A DNA stretch of 49,080 bases from an uncultured Clostridia bacterium (GCA_944340905.1 CALVLT010000015.1:1-49080); one strand, 5' to 3'; shown: positions 20,805-29,825, counted from the stretch's first letter. Notes: generated by a model not told the origin, from the sequence alone. Program-made: numbers and translations.

Positions 20805-22490
20805 GTGGCAGAACACGCGCTGGAACTCAGGCATATCAGCAAATATTTCGGTTCGGTGGCGGCGAACAAGGACATCAGCTTCTCCCTGAACAGGGGGGAG
20901 ATCCTTGCCCTGCTCGGGGAAAACGGCAGCGGCAAGACGACGCTGATGAACATGATCTCGGGTATCTATTACCCCGACGAAGGGCAGATCTTCGTGAACG
21001 GAGAGGAGGTAAAGATTTCCTCCCCGCAGGACGCCTTCCGCCACAAGATCGGCATGGTGCACCAGCACTTCAAACTCGTCGATATCTTCACCGCGGCGCA
21101 GAACGTCGTTCTGGGGCCGTACACGGGAGGCGGGCGGTACGGCGTGCACCGCATCAACGCTCAGGTGGCGCAGATCGCCCAAAAGTACGGCTTTGAGATC
21201 GACCCCAAAAAGAAGATATACGATATGTCCGTGTCCGAAAAGCAGACGGTGGAGATCGTCAAAGTGCTCTACCGCGGCGCGGATATCCTCATCCTCGACG
21301 AGCCGACCGCGGTGCTCACCCCGCAGGAGACGGAAAAGCTCTTTGCCGTCATGCGCGCCATGAAGGAGGACGGCAAGTCCATCATCATCATCACGCACAA
21401 GCTCAATGAGGTCATGTCCATCTCCGACCGCGTCGCCGTGCTCCGAAAGGGCGAATATATCGGCTGCGTGAATACGGCCGATACCAACGAGCAGGCGCTC
21501 ACCGAGATGATGGTGGGGCAGAAGGTGGAACTGAACATCGAGCGGCCCGTGACCCAAATCGACAGACCGCTGCTGGAGATCCGCGACCTGTGCGTGAAAA
21601 ACGACATGGGCAGCCCCGCCATTGAAAACCTGAGCTTCTTTATCCGCGGCGGGGAGATCCTCGGCGTGGCGGGCATTGCGGGCTGCGGCCAGCGCGAGCT
21701 GTGCGAGGCGATCGCGGGGCTGAGAAAGGTGGAGGGGGGCGGCATCTACCACGAGGGGGAGAGCATCGTGGGGCTTTCGCCCAAAGCCATCTACGACAAG
21801 GGCATCTCCATGAGCTTTATCCCCGAGGACAGGCTGGGCATGGGCCTTGCGCCCTCCATGTCCGTGACGGAGAACATGATGCTGCGCAACTACCAGGAGA
21901 GGCGGTTCGGCATCAAGCCTATCCATGCGTCCGAAACGGACAAGCCGTTTGCCGCACGGTGCAAGCGTTTGCTCAACCGCATGGGGGCATTTGTGGACAG
22001 GCACGACCCTTTTGTGGACCGCAAGCGTGCGCGCGCCGAGGCGGAGCGCGTCATCGAAGAGCTGGACGTTGTAACGCCCTCCACCGAGACGCCCGTAAGG
22101 CGGCTTTCGGGGGGCAACGTGCAGAAGGTGCTCCTGGGGCGGGAACTGCTCACCGAGCCGAACGTGCTCATCACGGCGTACCCCGTGCGCGGGCTGGACA
22201 TCAACTCCTCCTATCTCATCTACAACATTCTCAACCGGCAGAAGGAAAAGGGCACGGGCGTGCTGTTCATCGGGGAGGACCTCGACGTCATGCTCGCCCT
22301 GTGCGATAAGATCATGGTGCTCTGCCATGGCAGGATGATGGGCGTGGTGCATGCGGAAAAGACCACCAAGGAACAGCTCGGGCTGATGATGGCGGGCGCT
22401 CTGGACCTTGCCGAGGAAAAGGGCAAGACAATGGGCGTCGCCAAGGATTCGAGGATCGACGAACGGGAGGATGAGACATGGAGCGCGTAA
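20805..22490 (+). CDS. Nucleoside ABC importer, double ATPase subunit
   Basis: A 561-residue ATPase with two ABC domains (NupO/YufO and RbsA type). It starts with GTG at 20805 after a GAGGT site. Domain 1 has Walker A GENGSGKTT (38-46), the signature-region SVSEKQTVEIVKVLYRGA and Walker B ILILDEPTAVLTPQE. Domain 2 (from about residue 255) has a degenerate Walker A (GIAGCGQREL, no GKT) but keeps LSGGNVQKVLLGRELL, the usual situation in this subfamily. It powers the permease pair encoded next and overlaps the first permease gene by 13 bases. Confidence 0.95.
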   Translation: MAEHALELRHISKYFGSVAANKDISFSLNRGEILALLGENGSGKTTLMNMISGIYYPDEGQIFVNGEEVKISSPQDAFRHKIGMVHQHFKLVDIFTAAQNVVLGPYTGGGRYGVHRINAQVAQIAQKYGFEIDPKKKIYDMSVSEKQTVEIVKVLYRGADILILDEPTAVLTPQETEKLFAVMRAMKEDGKSIIIITHKLNEVMSISDRVAVLRKGEYIGCVNTADTNEQALTEMMVGQKVELNIERPVTQIDRPLLEIRDLCVKNDMGSPAIENLSFFIRGGEILGVAGIAGCGQRELCEAIAGLRKVEGGGIYHEGESIVGLSPKAIYDKGISMSFIPEDRLGMGLAPSMSVTENMMLRNYQERRFGIKPIHASETDKPFAARCKRLLNRMGAFVDRHDPFVDRKRARAEAERVIEELDVVTPSTETPVRRLSGGNVQKVLLGRELLTEPNVLITAYPVRGLDINSSYLIYNILNRQKEKGTGVLFIGEDLDVMLALCDKIMVLCHGRMMGVVHAEKTTKEQLGLMMAGALDLAEEKGKTMGVAKDSRIDEREDETWSA

Positions 22491-23797
22491 AACAACCTTT
22501 GATCCACATCACCAAGCGCGATCCGATGCCTCTGTGGAAGGGATTGTGCATCCGTTTCGGCGCCGTGCTCATTGCGCTCGTCATCAGCGCCATCTTCATT
22601 TCTGCCTCGGCACCGCGCCAGCGCGGGTTCTTTGCGTTCTTCGGTTCGCTCTTTTCCGGGGCGTTCGGCACGGAGCGGCGCTTCTGGCTGCTTCTGCAAA
22701 ATACGGCGCTGCTTCTTTGCGTCGCGCTCGCGCTCGTCGTCGCCTTCAAGATGAAGTTCTGGAACCTTGGGGGGAACGGGCAGGTGCTCATCGGCTGCCT
22801 TGCGTGCGCCATGTGCATGTACTACCTCGGCGGGGAGTGGAGCGATCCGCTCGTCTGCCTGCTCATGTTCGTGGCGAGCGTGGCGGCGGGCGCCGTGTGG
22901 GCAGTCATTCCCGCCGTATTCAAGGCGTTCTTCAACACCAACGAATCGCTCTTCACCCTCATGATGAACTATATCGCCATGTATCTGGTGGCGTACTTTA
23001 TTGCGGTGTGGTACCCCAACGGAACGGGCGCCATGCCGCCGCTCGGCGATGCCAATCTGCCCACGTTCGGTTCGGGGCAGGCTGGAAGAACGCTGCCCAT
23101 CGTGCTCGCCGCCGTCATCGTCACGGCGTTTGTGTTCTGCTATCTGCGCTTTTCCAAGCACGGGTTCGAGGTGTCCCTTGTCGGCGAGAGCAGGAACACT
23201 GCGCGCTATGCGGGCATCAACGTCAAAAAGGTCATCATCCGCACTCTCGCTCTCTCGGGCGCCACGTGCGGGCTGGTGGGATTTTTGCTCGTCGGTTCCG
23301 TCAATCACATGGTCAGCACGTCGATGGACGGCAATATGGGATTTACGGGCATCATGGTCGCGTGGATGGGCAAGTTCGACCCGCTCATCATGGCGGGCGT
23401 TGCGCTGTTCATCAACTTTTTAACGCGCGGCATGGCGCAGGTCAACACCGATTTCGGCTATACCAATTCCGCGCTCTCCGATATCGTCGTCGGGCTGATC
23501 TATTTTTTCTTTATCGGCTGCGAGTTCTTTATCGTCTACAAAGTGCATTTCAACTTCCGCAAGACAACTGCGCGCAGTGCTCCCGAATTTTCGACAGATG
23601 ACCGACCGCAAGGAGCGGGCGAACAACATATTCATGAAGAAGAATCATCTCCGCCGGTACGGGAGCAGATAGCCGCAGCGGTGACGCAAGATGTTTTGCA
23701 GGACGGTCCTATCGGGCCGGACGGGTCTGCACCTTCAGAAATGGCGCAGCAAGCCGTATCCACACGAAAAAGAAAGGGGAAAAAGGAGGAAAACTAA
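22478..23797 (+). CDS. Nucleoside ABC importer, permease 1
   Basis: A 439-residue membrane protein of the BPD_transp_2 (RbsC/NupP) family with about nine or ten hydrophobic segments. Family features are KFWNLGGNGQVLIGCLA near residue 92 and GESRNTARYAGINVKKVI, the cytoplasmic coupling loop that touches the ATPase. A GGGAGGATGAGAC site precedes the ATG. The last 75 or so residues (from about 365) are a hydrophilic, probably disordered tail rich in Glu, Pro, Gln and Ser that ends in basic residues; it is not part of the conserved fold. Confidence 0.93.
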   Translation: MERVKQPLIHITKRDPMPLWKGLCIRFGAVLIALVISAIFISASAPRQRGFFAFFGSLFSGAFGTERRFWLLLQNTALLLCVALALVVAFKMKFWNLGGNGQVLIGCLACAMCMYYLGGEWSDPLVCLLMFVASVAAGAVWAVIPAVFKAFFNTNESLFTLMMNYIAMYLVAYFIAVWYPNGTGAMPPLGDANLPTFGSGQAGRTLPIVLAAVIVTAFVFCYLRFSKHGFEVSLVGESRNTARYAGINVKKVIIRTLALSGATCGLVGFLLVGSVNHMVSTSMDGNMGFTGIMVAWMGKFDPLIMAGVALFINFLTRGMAQVNTDFGYTNSALSDIVVGLIYFFFIGCEFFIVYKVHFNFRKTTARSAPEFSTDDRPQGAGEQHIHEEESSPPVREQIAAAVTQDVLQDGPIGPDGSAPSEMAQQAVSTRKRKGKKEEN

Positions 23798-24772
23798 ATG
23801 GAAGTGTTTCTTTCGAGTGCGATTCAATTTGGTGCCATTTTCCTGTTCGGCTGCGTGGGAGAGATCCTGACGGAGAAAGCGGGGCATCTCAACCTCGGCA
23901 TTCCCGGCATCATGTGCATGGGAGCGGCGGGGGGCTGCCTGGGCGTCCGTCTGACCACCATGGGGGAATCGCCCAACGGCGTACTCGTCGTGCTCTGCGG
24001 CATCCTCTTTGCCATGATCTTTGCGGGCGCGCTCGGTGCTGTCTATGCCTTTCTAACCGTCAGCCTGCGCACCAATCAGAACGTGACGGGGCTGGTCTGT
24101 ACCATCTTCGGGGCCGGATTCACCTCCTTCTTTCTCAATGACGTCGTGTGTATTGCCGATGTGACTGTGGCAAGCAAGCTTTCGTTCGCATCGCTGAACT
24201 TTTTTAAGGCACAGATTCCGGGGATAGAGGCGCTCGGCTGGTTCGGAACGATCTTCCTCGGACATGGACCGTTGATATATCTCGCAATCATCATTGCCGT
24301 CATCGTAGCCGTCGTACTGAAACGCACAAAGGTGGGCCTGAATCTGCGTGCGATCGGCGAAAATCCTGCAACGGCAGATGCGGTGGGAATCAACGTGACG
24401 GGCTATAAGTACACTGCCGTTATCATTGGGGCAGCCATTGCCGGTATTGGCGGACTGTGCTATTCACTTGGATACACCTCGGGAAATGATTCCACGGTGG
24501 AAGTGACCATTCAAATTATCGGCTGGCTTTCCATTGCGCTTGTTATTTTTACCATGTGGCGACCTGCGGTTGCGATTGGCGGTTCTTTCGTATTCGGTGC
24601 GCTTTATATTCTTTATTCGTATATCGGTGTTGCTTCGGAGTTCAAGTCGTTGCTCAGGCTTATACCGTTTGGAGTCACCATTCTCGTGCTCATCGTCACC
24701 AGCATCATCGGCCATCGCGAAACGCAGCCGCCGGCAAGCCTGGGACTTTCTTACTTCCGCGAGGAGCGCTGA
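23798..24772 (+). CDS. Nucleoside ABC importer, permease 2
   Basis: A 324-residue second permease (NupQ type), starting one base after the previous stop, with a ribosome site (AAAAAGGAGG) inside the end of the first permease gene. It contains GEILTEKAGHLNLGIPGIM, the first conserved block, and the coupling-loop motif GLNLRAIGENPATADAVGIN. Eight or more membrane helices are apparent. From about 24100 on, codon use drifts to more A/T than in the rest of the operon. A terminator follows. Confidence 0.94.
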   Translation: MEVFLSSAIQFGAIFLFGCVGEILTEKAGHLNLGIPGIMCMGAAGGCLGVRLTTMGESPNGVLVVLCGILFAMIFAGALGAVYAFLTVSLRTNQNVTGLVCTIFGAGFTSFFLNDVVCIADVTVASKLSFASLNFFKAQIPGIEALGWFGTIFLGHGPLIYLAIIIAVIVAVVLKRTKVGLNLRAIGENPATADAVGINVTGYKYTAVIIGAAIAGIGGLCYSLGYTSGNDSTVEVTIQIIGWLSIALVIFTMWRPAVAIGGSFVFGALYILYSYIGVASEFKSLLRLIPFGVTILVLIVTSIIGHRETQPPASLGLSYFREER

Positions 24773-24786
24773 CACAACCGACCTTC

Positions 24787-24818
24787 AAAAGGCGTGGCTT
24801 GAAAGCCATGCCTTTTTT
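24787..24818 (+). terminator. Terminator of the nucleoside importer operon
   Basis: Stem AAAGGCGTGGCTT/AAGCCATGCCTTT with GA loop, then a T-run. Confidence 0.88.
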
Positions 24819-24903
24819 GTATTCAGATGCATGAAAAACAGGTATTTTACTTTGCGCCGCAGATGTGCTATGATTTGCATGAATTATAAAGTTGGAGGCG
24901 GAT

Positions 24904-25062
24904 ATGGCAAATCTTATCGTTTATTTCTCGCGCAAAGGCGAGAATTACTGCAGCGGGACGATCAGAAAGCTTACAAAGGGCAACACGGAGGTCGCGGCGG
25001 AGGCGATCAAAGGGGCAGATCGGCATGGCGATCGCGCGTCGCGTCGGCAAAGTGTGATATGA
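24904..25062 (+). pseudogene. Flavodoxin relic joined to a possible short-chain dehydrogenase fragment
   Basis: A 52-codon frame that opens like a clostridial flavodoxin (MANLIVYFSRKGENY, then TKGNTEVAAEAI) but breaks off after about 35 codons, so the FMN-binding protein cannot fold. Just after the break the +1 frame (25013-25057) reads GQIGMAIARRVGK, which resembles the nucleotide-binding start of a short-chain dehydrogenase, and then stops. The relic keeps a ribosome site (TTGGAGGCGG), a promoter-like TATGAT at 24869 with TG extension, and a downstream terminator. It is best read as deletion debris of two once-adjacent redox genes. Confidence 0.68.
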
Positions 25063-25087
25063 TAAGCGATACTTAGAGACAATGATC

Positions 25088-25112
25088 GCCCGCGCTTGCC
25101 GCGGGGCTTTTT
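25088..25112 (+). terminator. Terminator after the flavodoxin relic
   Basis: Stem GCCCGCG with CGCGGGGC (one bulge), followed by TTTTT. A second small GATAG/CTATC hairpin with T-run lies just beyond it. Confidence 0.65.
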
Positions 25113-25154
25113 ATCGATAGCTTTTTTCTATCGTTTTCCATGCAGGATAGGTAT

Positions 25155-25183
25155 TTGACAGACGGCGGGTTTTATTTTATAAT
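25155..25183 (+). promoter_or_regulatory. Consensus promoter of the six-gene redox operon
   Basis: TTGACA (25155-25160), 17-base spacer, TATAAT (25178-25183): a perfect sigma-A match, 21 bases before the ATG at 25205, with GAAGGATAAA as ribosome site. Confidence 0.92.
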
Positions 25184-25204
25184 ACATTCTGAAGGATAAA
25201 CGCT

Positions 25205-25795
25205 ATGGAACTTGCAGAATACAGGGCGTGCATGGCGCGCAGGGAATATATCGGGGCGGGGTCGGAGGCGCACCTCTTTATGACGGAGGCGGCGCGCGGG
25301 GCGCAGCGCATCACGGCGCGCATCAACAGCGGGTACCACACCGCCGAAGAGCTGCGCGCGCTCTTTTGCGAACTGACAGACGGGCAGGTGGGCGAGGGAT
25401 TTTCCCTGTTTCCGCCCTTCTATACCGACTTCGGAAAGAATATCCGCCTCGGGAACAACGTGTTCATCAATTCGGGGTGCTGCTTCCAGGATCAGGGCGG
25501 CATTTTCATCGGGGACGGGTGTCTGATCGGGCACCAGGTCGTCATTGCCACGCTCAACCACGATCTTGATCCCGACAGGCGCGGCGGCATGTACCCTGCG
25601 CCCGTCGTGCTCGGCAGCAACGTGTGGGTGGGCGCGCATGCCACCATTCTTGCGGGCGTGAAGGTGGGGGACAATGCCGTCATTGCGGCGGGCGCCGTTG
25701 TCACCAAGGACGTGCCCGCAAATGCCGTCGTGGGCGGCGTGCCTGCAAAGCTCATCAGGTATATCGGCAGACCGCGCACGGAGATGCTGCTTTGA
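25205..25795 (+). CDS. Sugar O-acetyltransferase (maltose/galactoside acetyltransferase family)
   Basis: A 196-residue acetyl-CoA-dependent acetyltransferase of the LacA/Maa/NodL group. The N-terminal cap ([19 protein letters not shown]) is followed by a left-handed beta-helix built of hexapeptide repeats. The catalytic His is in [12 protein letters not shown], and the C-terminal block [20 protein letters not shown] is diagnostic. These enzymes acetylate sugars, often for detoxification. It is first in an operon with redox genes; its stop overlaps the next TTG start (TTGA). Confidence 0.94.
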   Translation: MELAEYRACMARREYIGAGSEAHLFMTEAARGAQRITARINSGYHTAEELRALFCELTDGQVGEGFSLFPPFYTDFGKNIRLGNNVFINSGCCFQDQGGIFIGDGCLIGHQVVIATLNHDLDPDRRGGMYPAPVVLGSNVWVGAHATILAGVKVGDNAVIAAGAVVTKDVPANAVVGGVPAKLIRYIGRPRTEMLL

Positions 25796-26274
25796 AAGGG
25801 ATCGCATGCGCCGTGAGCACGTTCCTGCTCGCACTGTCGCTGCTGTTTGCGGGGTGCGCGCAGAACGCGCCGCCGCAGACGGAGAAAGACGAAACGCCGC
25901 CGCAGTTGCAGGAGGACGGGATGAAGATCGCATTGGAGATCGGGGGAATGACTTTTTCGGCGACGCTTGTGCAGAGCGAGGCGGCGCGCGCTTTTGCGGC
26001 GCGTCTGCCCCTGACGCTGCGTATGTCCGAACTCAACGGCAACGAAAAATATATTTACATAGACGAGGCGCTGCCTGCCGCGGCGCAGCGCGTCGGCAGC
26101 ATTGCGGCGGGCGATCTGATGCTATACGGCAGCAACTGCATCGTGCTGTTCTATGAAAGCTTTGCCACATCCTACTCCTACACGCCGCTGGGCAGGCTGG
26201 ACGATGCGTCCGGCATCGTGCAGGCGGTTGGGAGCGGGTCGGTCACAGTTACGTTTTCTATTATGGAAGAATAA
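25792..26274 (+). CDS. Lipoprotein with cyclophilin-like domain
   Basis: A 160-residue putative lipoprotein. The most likely start is TTG at 25792, overlapping the previous stop, with GGAG eight bases before; a GTG at 25813 is an alternative. The signal peptide core [14 protein letters not shown] ends in a lipobox Cys. After a Pro/Gln/Glu spacer the domain [20 protein letters not shown], then [20 protein letters not shown] and [18 protein letters not shown], matches the bacterial cyclophilin-like fold family often paired with flavin or aldo/keto reductase genes. Function of the family is not established; classical prolyl-isomerase residues are not recognisable. Confidence 0.8.
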   Translation: MKGIACAVSTFLLALSLLFAGCAQNAPPQTEKDETPPQLQEDGMKIALEIGGMTFSATLVQSEAARAFAARLPLTLRMSELNGNEKYIYIDEALPAAAQRVGSIAAGDLMLYGSNCIVLFYESFATSYSYTPLGRLDDASGIVQAVGSGSVTVTFSIMEE

Positions 26275-26284
26275 GGAGGTTGTT

Positions 26285-27424
26285 ATGATCTACAGGGAAT
26301 TTCAGGGCGAAAAGTTGTCTGCACTCGGGTTCGGCACGATGCGCCTGCCTGTTCTGGACGGCGACTACGGCAAGGTGGACGAAAGGCTGGCGGCGCAGAT
26401 GTTCGACTATGCCATCTCGCACGGCGTCAACTACTTCGACACCGCATGGGGCTACCACAACGGGGAATCGGAGCCGAGCGTCGGGCGCATTCTGTCCGCC
26501 TACCCGCGCGACAAATTTTATCTTGCAAGCAAGTTCCCCGGGTATGACCTTGCCAACATGGGGAAGGCGGAGGAGATCTTCGAGGCGCAGCTCAAAAGGT
26601 GCGGCGTGGACCACTTCGATTTCTACCTCTTCCACAACGTATGCGAGATGAACATCGATGCCTATCTCGACGACGAAAAATACGGCACTTACGCCTATCT
26701 GATCAAGCAGAAGGCGGCGGGGCGCATCCGCCATCTCGGGTTCTCCGCGCACGGCAGCTACAATGTCGTCAAACGCTTTCTCGAAAAGTACGGCAAGGAC
26801 ATGGAGTTCTGCCAGCTGCAGATCAACTATGTGGACTGGGAATTCCAGAGCGCGAACAAGAAGGTGGAACTGCTGCGCGAGCGGGGCATTCCAGTGTGGG
26901 TCATGGAACCGGTGCGCGGCGGAAAGCTCGCCTCCCTTTCGCCCGAGAACGAGGCAAAGCTCAAGGCGCTGCGCCCCGACGAGGGCATCCCCGCGTGGGC
27001 GTTCCGCTTTGCGCTGAGCATTCCCGAGGTGAAGGTGATCCTCTCGGGTATGTCCGACTTTGCACAGGTGAAGGAAAACATTGCCACCTTCTCCGAGGAA
27101 AAACCGCTCACTGCGCACGAGCGCGCGACGCTTCTTTCCATCGGCGAGAGCATGTACAAGCGCGCGGCGCTGCCCTGCACGGCGTGCCGCTACTGCACGA
27201 GCCACTGCCCGAAGGGTCTGGACATCCCCGAGCTGATCAAGCTCTACAACGAGCATCGTTTCTCGGAGGGCGGGTTCATTGCGCCCATGGCGCTCTCCGC
27301 GCTGCCCGAGGATAAGTGGCCCTCGGCATGCATCGGCTGCGGCAGCTGCGAGCGGGTGTGTCCGCAGCAGATCAAGATTCCCGAAATGATGCGCGACTTT
27401 ACAGACAGGCTGCGCGAAGAATAA
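26285..27424 (+). CDS. Aldo/keto reductase with two C-terminal 4Fe-4S motifs (1)
   Basis: A 379-residue oxidoreductase. An AAGGAGGTTGTT site precedes the ATG. The barrel opens with LGFGTMRLPVLDGD and has the NYFDTAWGYHNGESE motif containing catalytic Asp and Tyr, a Lys in ASKFPG and a His/NAD(P)-binding end. From residue 298 comes a ferredoxin-like domain with CTACRYCTSHCPKG and CIGCGSCERVCPQQ, able to hold two 4Fe-4S clusters. Such fusions are common in anaerobes and probably pass electrons between a ferredoxin-like carrier and a carbonyl substrate; the substrate is unknown. A second, divergent copy lies at 28022. Confidence 0.93.
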   Translation: MIYREFQGEKLSALGFGTMRLPVLDGDYGKVDERLAAQMFDYAISHGVNYFDTAWGYHNGESEPSVGRILSAYPRDKFYLASKFPGYDLANMGKAEEIFEAQLKRCGVDHFDFYLFHNVCEMNIDAYLDDEKYGTYAYLIKQKAAGRIRHLGFSAHGSYNVVKRFLEKYGKDMEFCQLQINYVDWEFQSANKKVELLRERGIPVWVMEPVRGGKLASLSPENEAKLKALRPDEGIPAWAFRFALSIPEVKVILSGMSDFAQVKENIATFSEEKPLTAHERATLLSIGESMYKRAALPCTACRYCTSHCPKGLDIPELIKLYNEHRFSEGGFIAPMALSALPEDKWPSACIGCGSCERVCPQQIKIPEMMRDFTDRLREE

Positions 27425-27441
27425 TAAAACGGAGGTTTTTT

Positions 27442-28020
27442 ATGATAGAATCGGTATTGACAGGAAGAAATGCAAAATTGAGTGTAAAGATCACGGTCAA
27501 GGCGCTCATCTCGGCGGCGATCGTGGCGCTGGCGGTGCTGCTGCCCCAGCTCGTCCACCTTGCGGCGGGCGCGCAGGGCGGCACGCAGTGGCTGCCCATG
27601 TACCTGCCCGTGCTGCTGGGCGGCTGCCTTCTGGGCTGGAAGTGGGGATTGGGCGTGGGCGTCTTGTCGCCCGTCGTCAGCTTTGCCGTCACCTCGCTTG
27701 CGGGCAATCCCATGCCCGCGGCGGCGCGTCTGCCCTACATGATGGCGGAACTTGCCGTGTTCGCGGCGGTCTCGGGGCTGTTCTCCAAAAAAATCGTCGC
27801 AAACGGCTGGATGGCGTTCCCCGCGGTACTTCTGGCGCAGGCCGCAGGCAGACTGACCTTCCTTGCGCTCGCCGCCATCTTCCAGGGCGTGTCGCCGCTC
27901 TCTGCCGCGACCGTTTGGGCGCAGATCCAGACGGGCCTTCCGGGCATGGTGCTCCAGGCTCTCGTCGTTCCCTTCCTTGTGATGGGGCTGCGCGCGCTGC
28001 TCGTCAGGGACAGGGACTGA
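27442..28020 (+). CDS. ECF-transporter S-component-like membrane protein
   Basis: A 192-residue protein with about six hydrophobic segments, preceded by a GGAGG site. The layout, with NAKLSVKITVKALISAAIV at the start, PMYLPVLLGGCLLGWKWGLG in the middle and the GNPMPAAARLPYMMAELAVF segment, resembles the substrate-binding S components of energy-coupling factor vitamin transporters. The vitamin cannot be named. It sits between two Fe-S aldo/keto reductases with a one-base gap to the second, so a cofactor or substrate used by them is a reasonable guess. Confidence 0.75.
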   Translation: MIESVLTGRNAKLSVKITVKALISAAIVALAVLLPQLVHLAAGAQGGTQWLPMYLPVLLGGCLLGWKWGLGVGVLSPVVSFAVTSLAGNPMPAAARLPYMMAELAVFAAVSGLFSKKIVANGWMAFPAVLLAQAAGRLTFLALAAIFQGVSPLSAATVWAQIQTGLPGMVLQALVVPFLVMGLRALLVRDRD

Positions 28021-28021
28021 T

Positions 28022-29167
28022 ATGAACTACCGCGAACTGGGAAAGACGGGGCTGAAGGTCAGCGAGATCGGGCTGGGCTGCGAGGGCTTTCTCGAACGGG
28101 ACGAGGCATTCACGCAGGCAATGTTTGCGCGCGCCTTCGAGGGCGGCGTCAAATGCATGGACCTGTACAGCCCCGATCCCGATATGCACGTGCGCGTCGG
28201 CCGCGCCGTGGGCGCGCGGCGCAAGGACTTTGTCTATCAGGCACACCTTTGCACGCTCTGGCAGGACGGGCAGTACAAGGCGACGCGCGACATGCGTGAG
28301 GTCGTTCCCGCCTTCGAGGGCATGCTCAAAAATCTGGGCACCGACTACGTGGACGTGGGCATGATCCACTATGTGGACTCCGCCGCCGTGTGGAAGAGGG
28401 TGTGCGAGGGCGGTATCCTCGAGTACGCACAAAAGCTGAAACGTGACGGAAAAATCAGGCACATCGGCATGAGCAGCCACAATCCGGACGTGGCGCTCGA
28501 GGCCGTCAGGAGCGGCGCCGTCGAGGTGCTCATGTTCTCCGTCAACCCCTGTTATGACCTGCTCCCCGGGGACGAGGACGTCAACAAGCTGTTTGAGGAC
28601 GCAAGCTACGAGAGGCCGCTCTTCAACCTCGACCCCGTGCGCGAACAATTGTACGAGACCTGCCAGCGCATGGGGGTGGGCATCACCGTCATGAAGGTGT
28701 ACGGCGGGGGCGATCTGCTCACGGACAATTCCCCCGCAGGCAGGGCGCTCACACCCGTGCAGTGCATCCACTATGCGCTCACCCGTCCCGCGGCGGCGTC
28801 CGTCATGGTGGGCGCGCGTTCCGAAGAAGAGCTTGCCGCGGCGCTCGCCTACGAGCAGGCGTCCGAGCAGGAGCGCGACTACGCCGGCGTGTTTGCCTCC
28901 TTCCCCAAGATGAGCTGGAAGGGGCACTGCATGTACTGCGGCCACTGCGCGCCCTGTCCCAGACACATCGATGTAGCAACGGTTACAAAGTTTTTCAACC
29001 TTGCGCGGGCGCAGGGGAGCGTGCCCGAGACGGTGCGCGAGCACTACGCCGCCCTCCCCGTCAAGGCGGGCGACTGCATCGCATGCGGCGCCTGTGAGAG
29101 GCGCTGCCCGTTCGGGGTGAAGATCATCGGGAACATGCGCGCGGCAAAGGCGCTGTTCGGCGCATAA
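28022..29167 (+). CDS. Aldo/keto reductase with two C-terminal 4Fe-4S motifs (2)
   Basis: A 381-residue homologue of the gene at 26285 but clearly diverged. The start MNYRELGKTGLKVSEIGLGC is the common aldo/keto opening; DLYSPDPDMHVRVGRAV occupies the position of the usual Asp/Tyr motif, so the catalytic Tyr (Y-x-x-G in relatives) appears altered here. The ferredoxin part has CMYCGHCAPCPRHI and CIACGACERRCPFG. The gene begins one base after the previous stop. It may act on a different substrate from the first copy or form a complex with it. Confidence 0.92.
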   Translation: MNYRELGKTGLKVSEIGLGCEGFLERDEAFTQAMFARAFEGGVKCMDLYSPDPDMHVRVGRAVGARRKDFVYQAHLCTLWQDGQYKATRDMREVVPAFEGMLKNLGTDYVDVGMIHYVDSAAVWKRVCEGGILEYAQKLKRDGKIRHIGMSSHNPDVALEAVRSGAVEVLMFSVNPCYDLLPGDEDVNKLFEDASYERPLFNLDPVREQLYETCQRMGVGITVMKVYGGGDLLTDNSPAGRALTPVQCIHYALTRPAAASVMVGARSEEELAAALAYEQASEQERDYAGVFASFPKMSWKGHCMYCGHCAPCPRHIDVATVTKFFNLARAQGSVPETVREHYAALPVKAGDCIACGACERRCPFGVKIIGNMRAAKALFGA

Positions 29168-29177
29168 GGAGGGCACC

Positions 29178-29606
29178 ATGTCCGAGGCAACGCTTGCGCA
29201 ATTGCGCGAACGGCTGGAGCGCGAGGGGCTGAGCTGCATCGCAGTCAAGGGGGAACGCACCCTCACAAGCACGCAGCGCGGCATCCGCCCGCTGCTGGCA
29301 TGGCTGGAACAGGGCGAGGACGTATCCGGCGGCATTGCCGCCGACCGCATCGTGGGCAAGGCGGCTGCGCTGCTGTACGCCCTGATGAACGTGCGCGCGG
29401 TGTATGCGCAGGTGCTCTCCGAGAGCGGCCTCGCCGTTTTGCGCGAACACGGCATTCATGCGGAGTACGGCGTGCTGACCGAGCGCATCATCAACCGCGC
29501 CGGAACGGGGCTTTGTCCGATGGAGGAGGCGGTGCTCGGCATCTCCGACCCCGCCGCCGCCCGCACCGCACTCGAGGAGCAGATGCGCCGCCTGCGCGCC
29601 AACTGA
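29178..29606 (+). CDS. DUF1893 family protein
   Basis: A 142-residue protein of the DUF1893 family, which has a cytidine-deaminase-like fold but no established activity. Typical segments are GLSCIAVKGERTLTSTQRGI, GGIAADRIVGKAAALLYALM and TERIINRAGTGLCPMEEAVL with a Cys in place of the more usual zinc-site pattern. A GGAGGGCACC site precedes the ATG. It is the last gene of the operon that starts at 25155. Confidence 0.88.
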   Translation: MSEATLAQLRERLEREGLSCIAVKGERTLTSTQRGIRPLLAWLEQGEDVSGGIAADRIVGKAAALLYALMNVRAVYAQVLSESGLAVLREHGIHAEYGVLTERIINRAGTGLCPMEEAVLGISDPAAARTALEEQMRRLRAN

Positions 29607-29611
29607 AACCG

Positions 29612-29636
29612 AAAGGACGGCGCCCGCCGTCCTTTT
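29612..29636 (+). terminator. Terminator of the six-gene operon
   Basis: Stem AAAGGACGGCG/CGCCGTCCTTT with a two-base loop, then T-rich tail, six bases after the stop. Confidence 0.9.
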
Positions 29637-29637
29637 C

Positions 29638-29825
29638 TATGTGTTATCATGCTTGTAAGACAACGTATGAGGGGGGCTCACATACGTTACTTCGTCCCTA
29701 TGGGACTCGTGCGCCGCCTACGGCGTCGGGCGGATGACGGTAAGCGGGCAATCTTCGGTACTGCGTCATTCTGAGGGGCGCAGCCCGTAGCGAAGAATCC
29801 CCTCGCAGTCGAAATGACGGTTGGC
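29638..29825. repeat. Interspersed repeat cluster A
   Basis: Non-coding stretch with one copy of the GTAAGACAA element (29644-29667) and one copy of the GAAGAATCCCC/ATTCTGA element (about 29767-29804). Both recur at 33170-33750 and 45124-45930. No protein or stable RNA was recognised. Confidence 0.75.
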
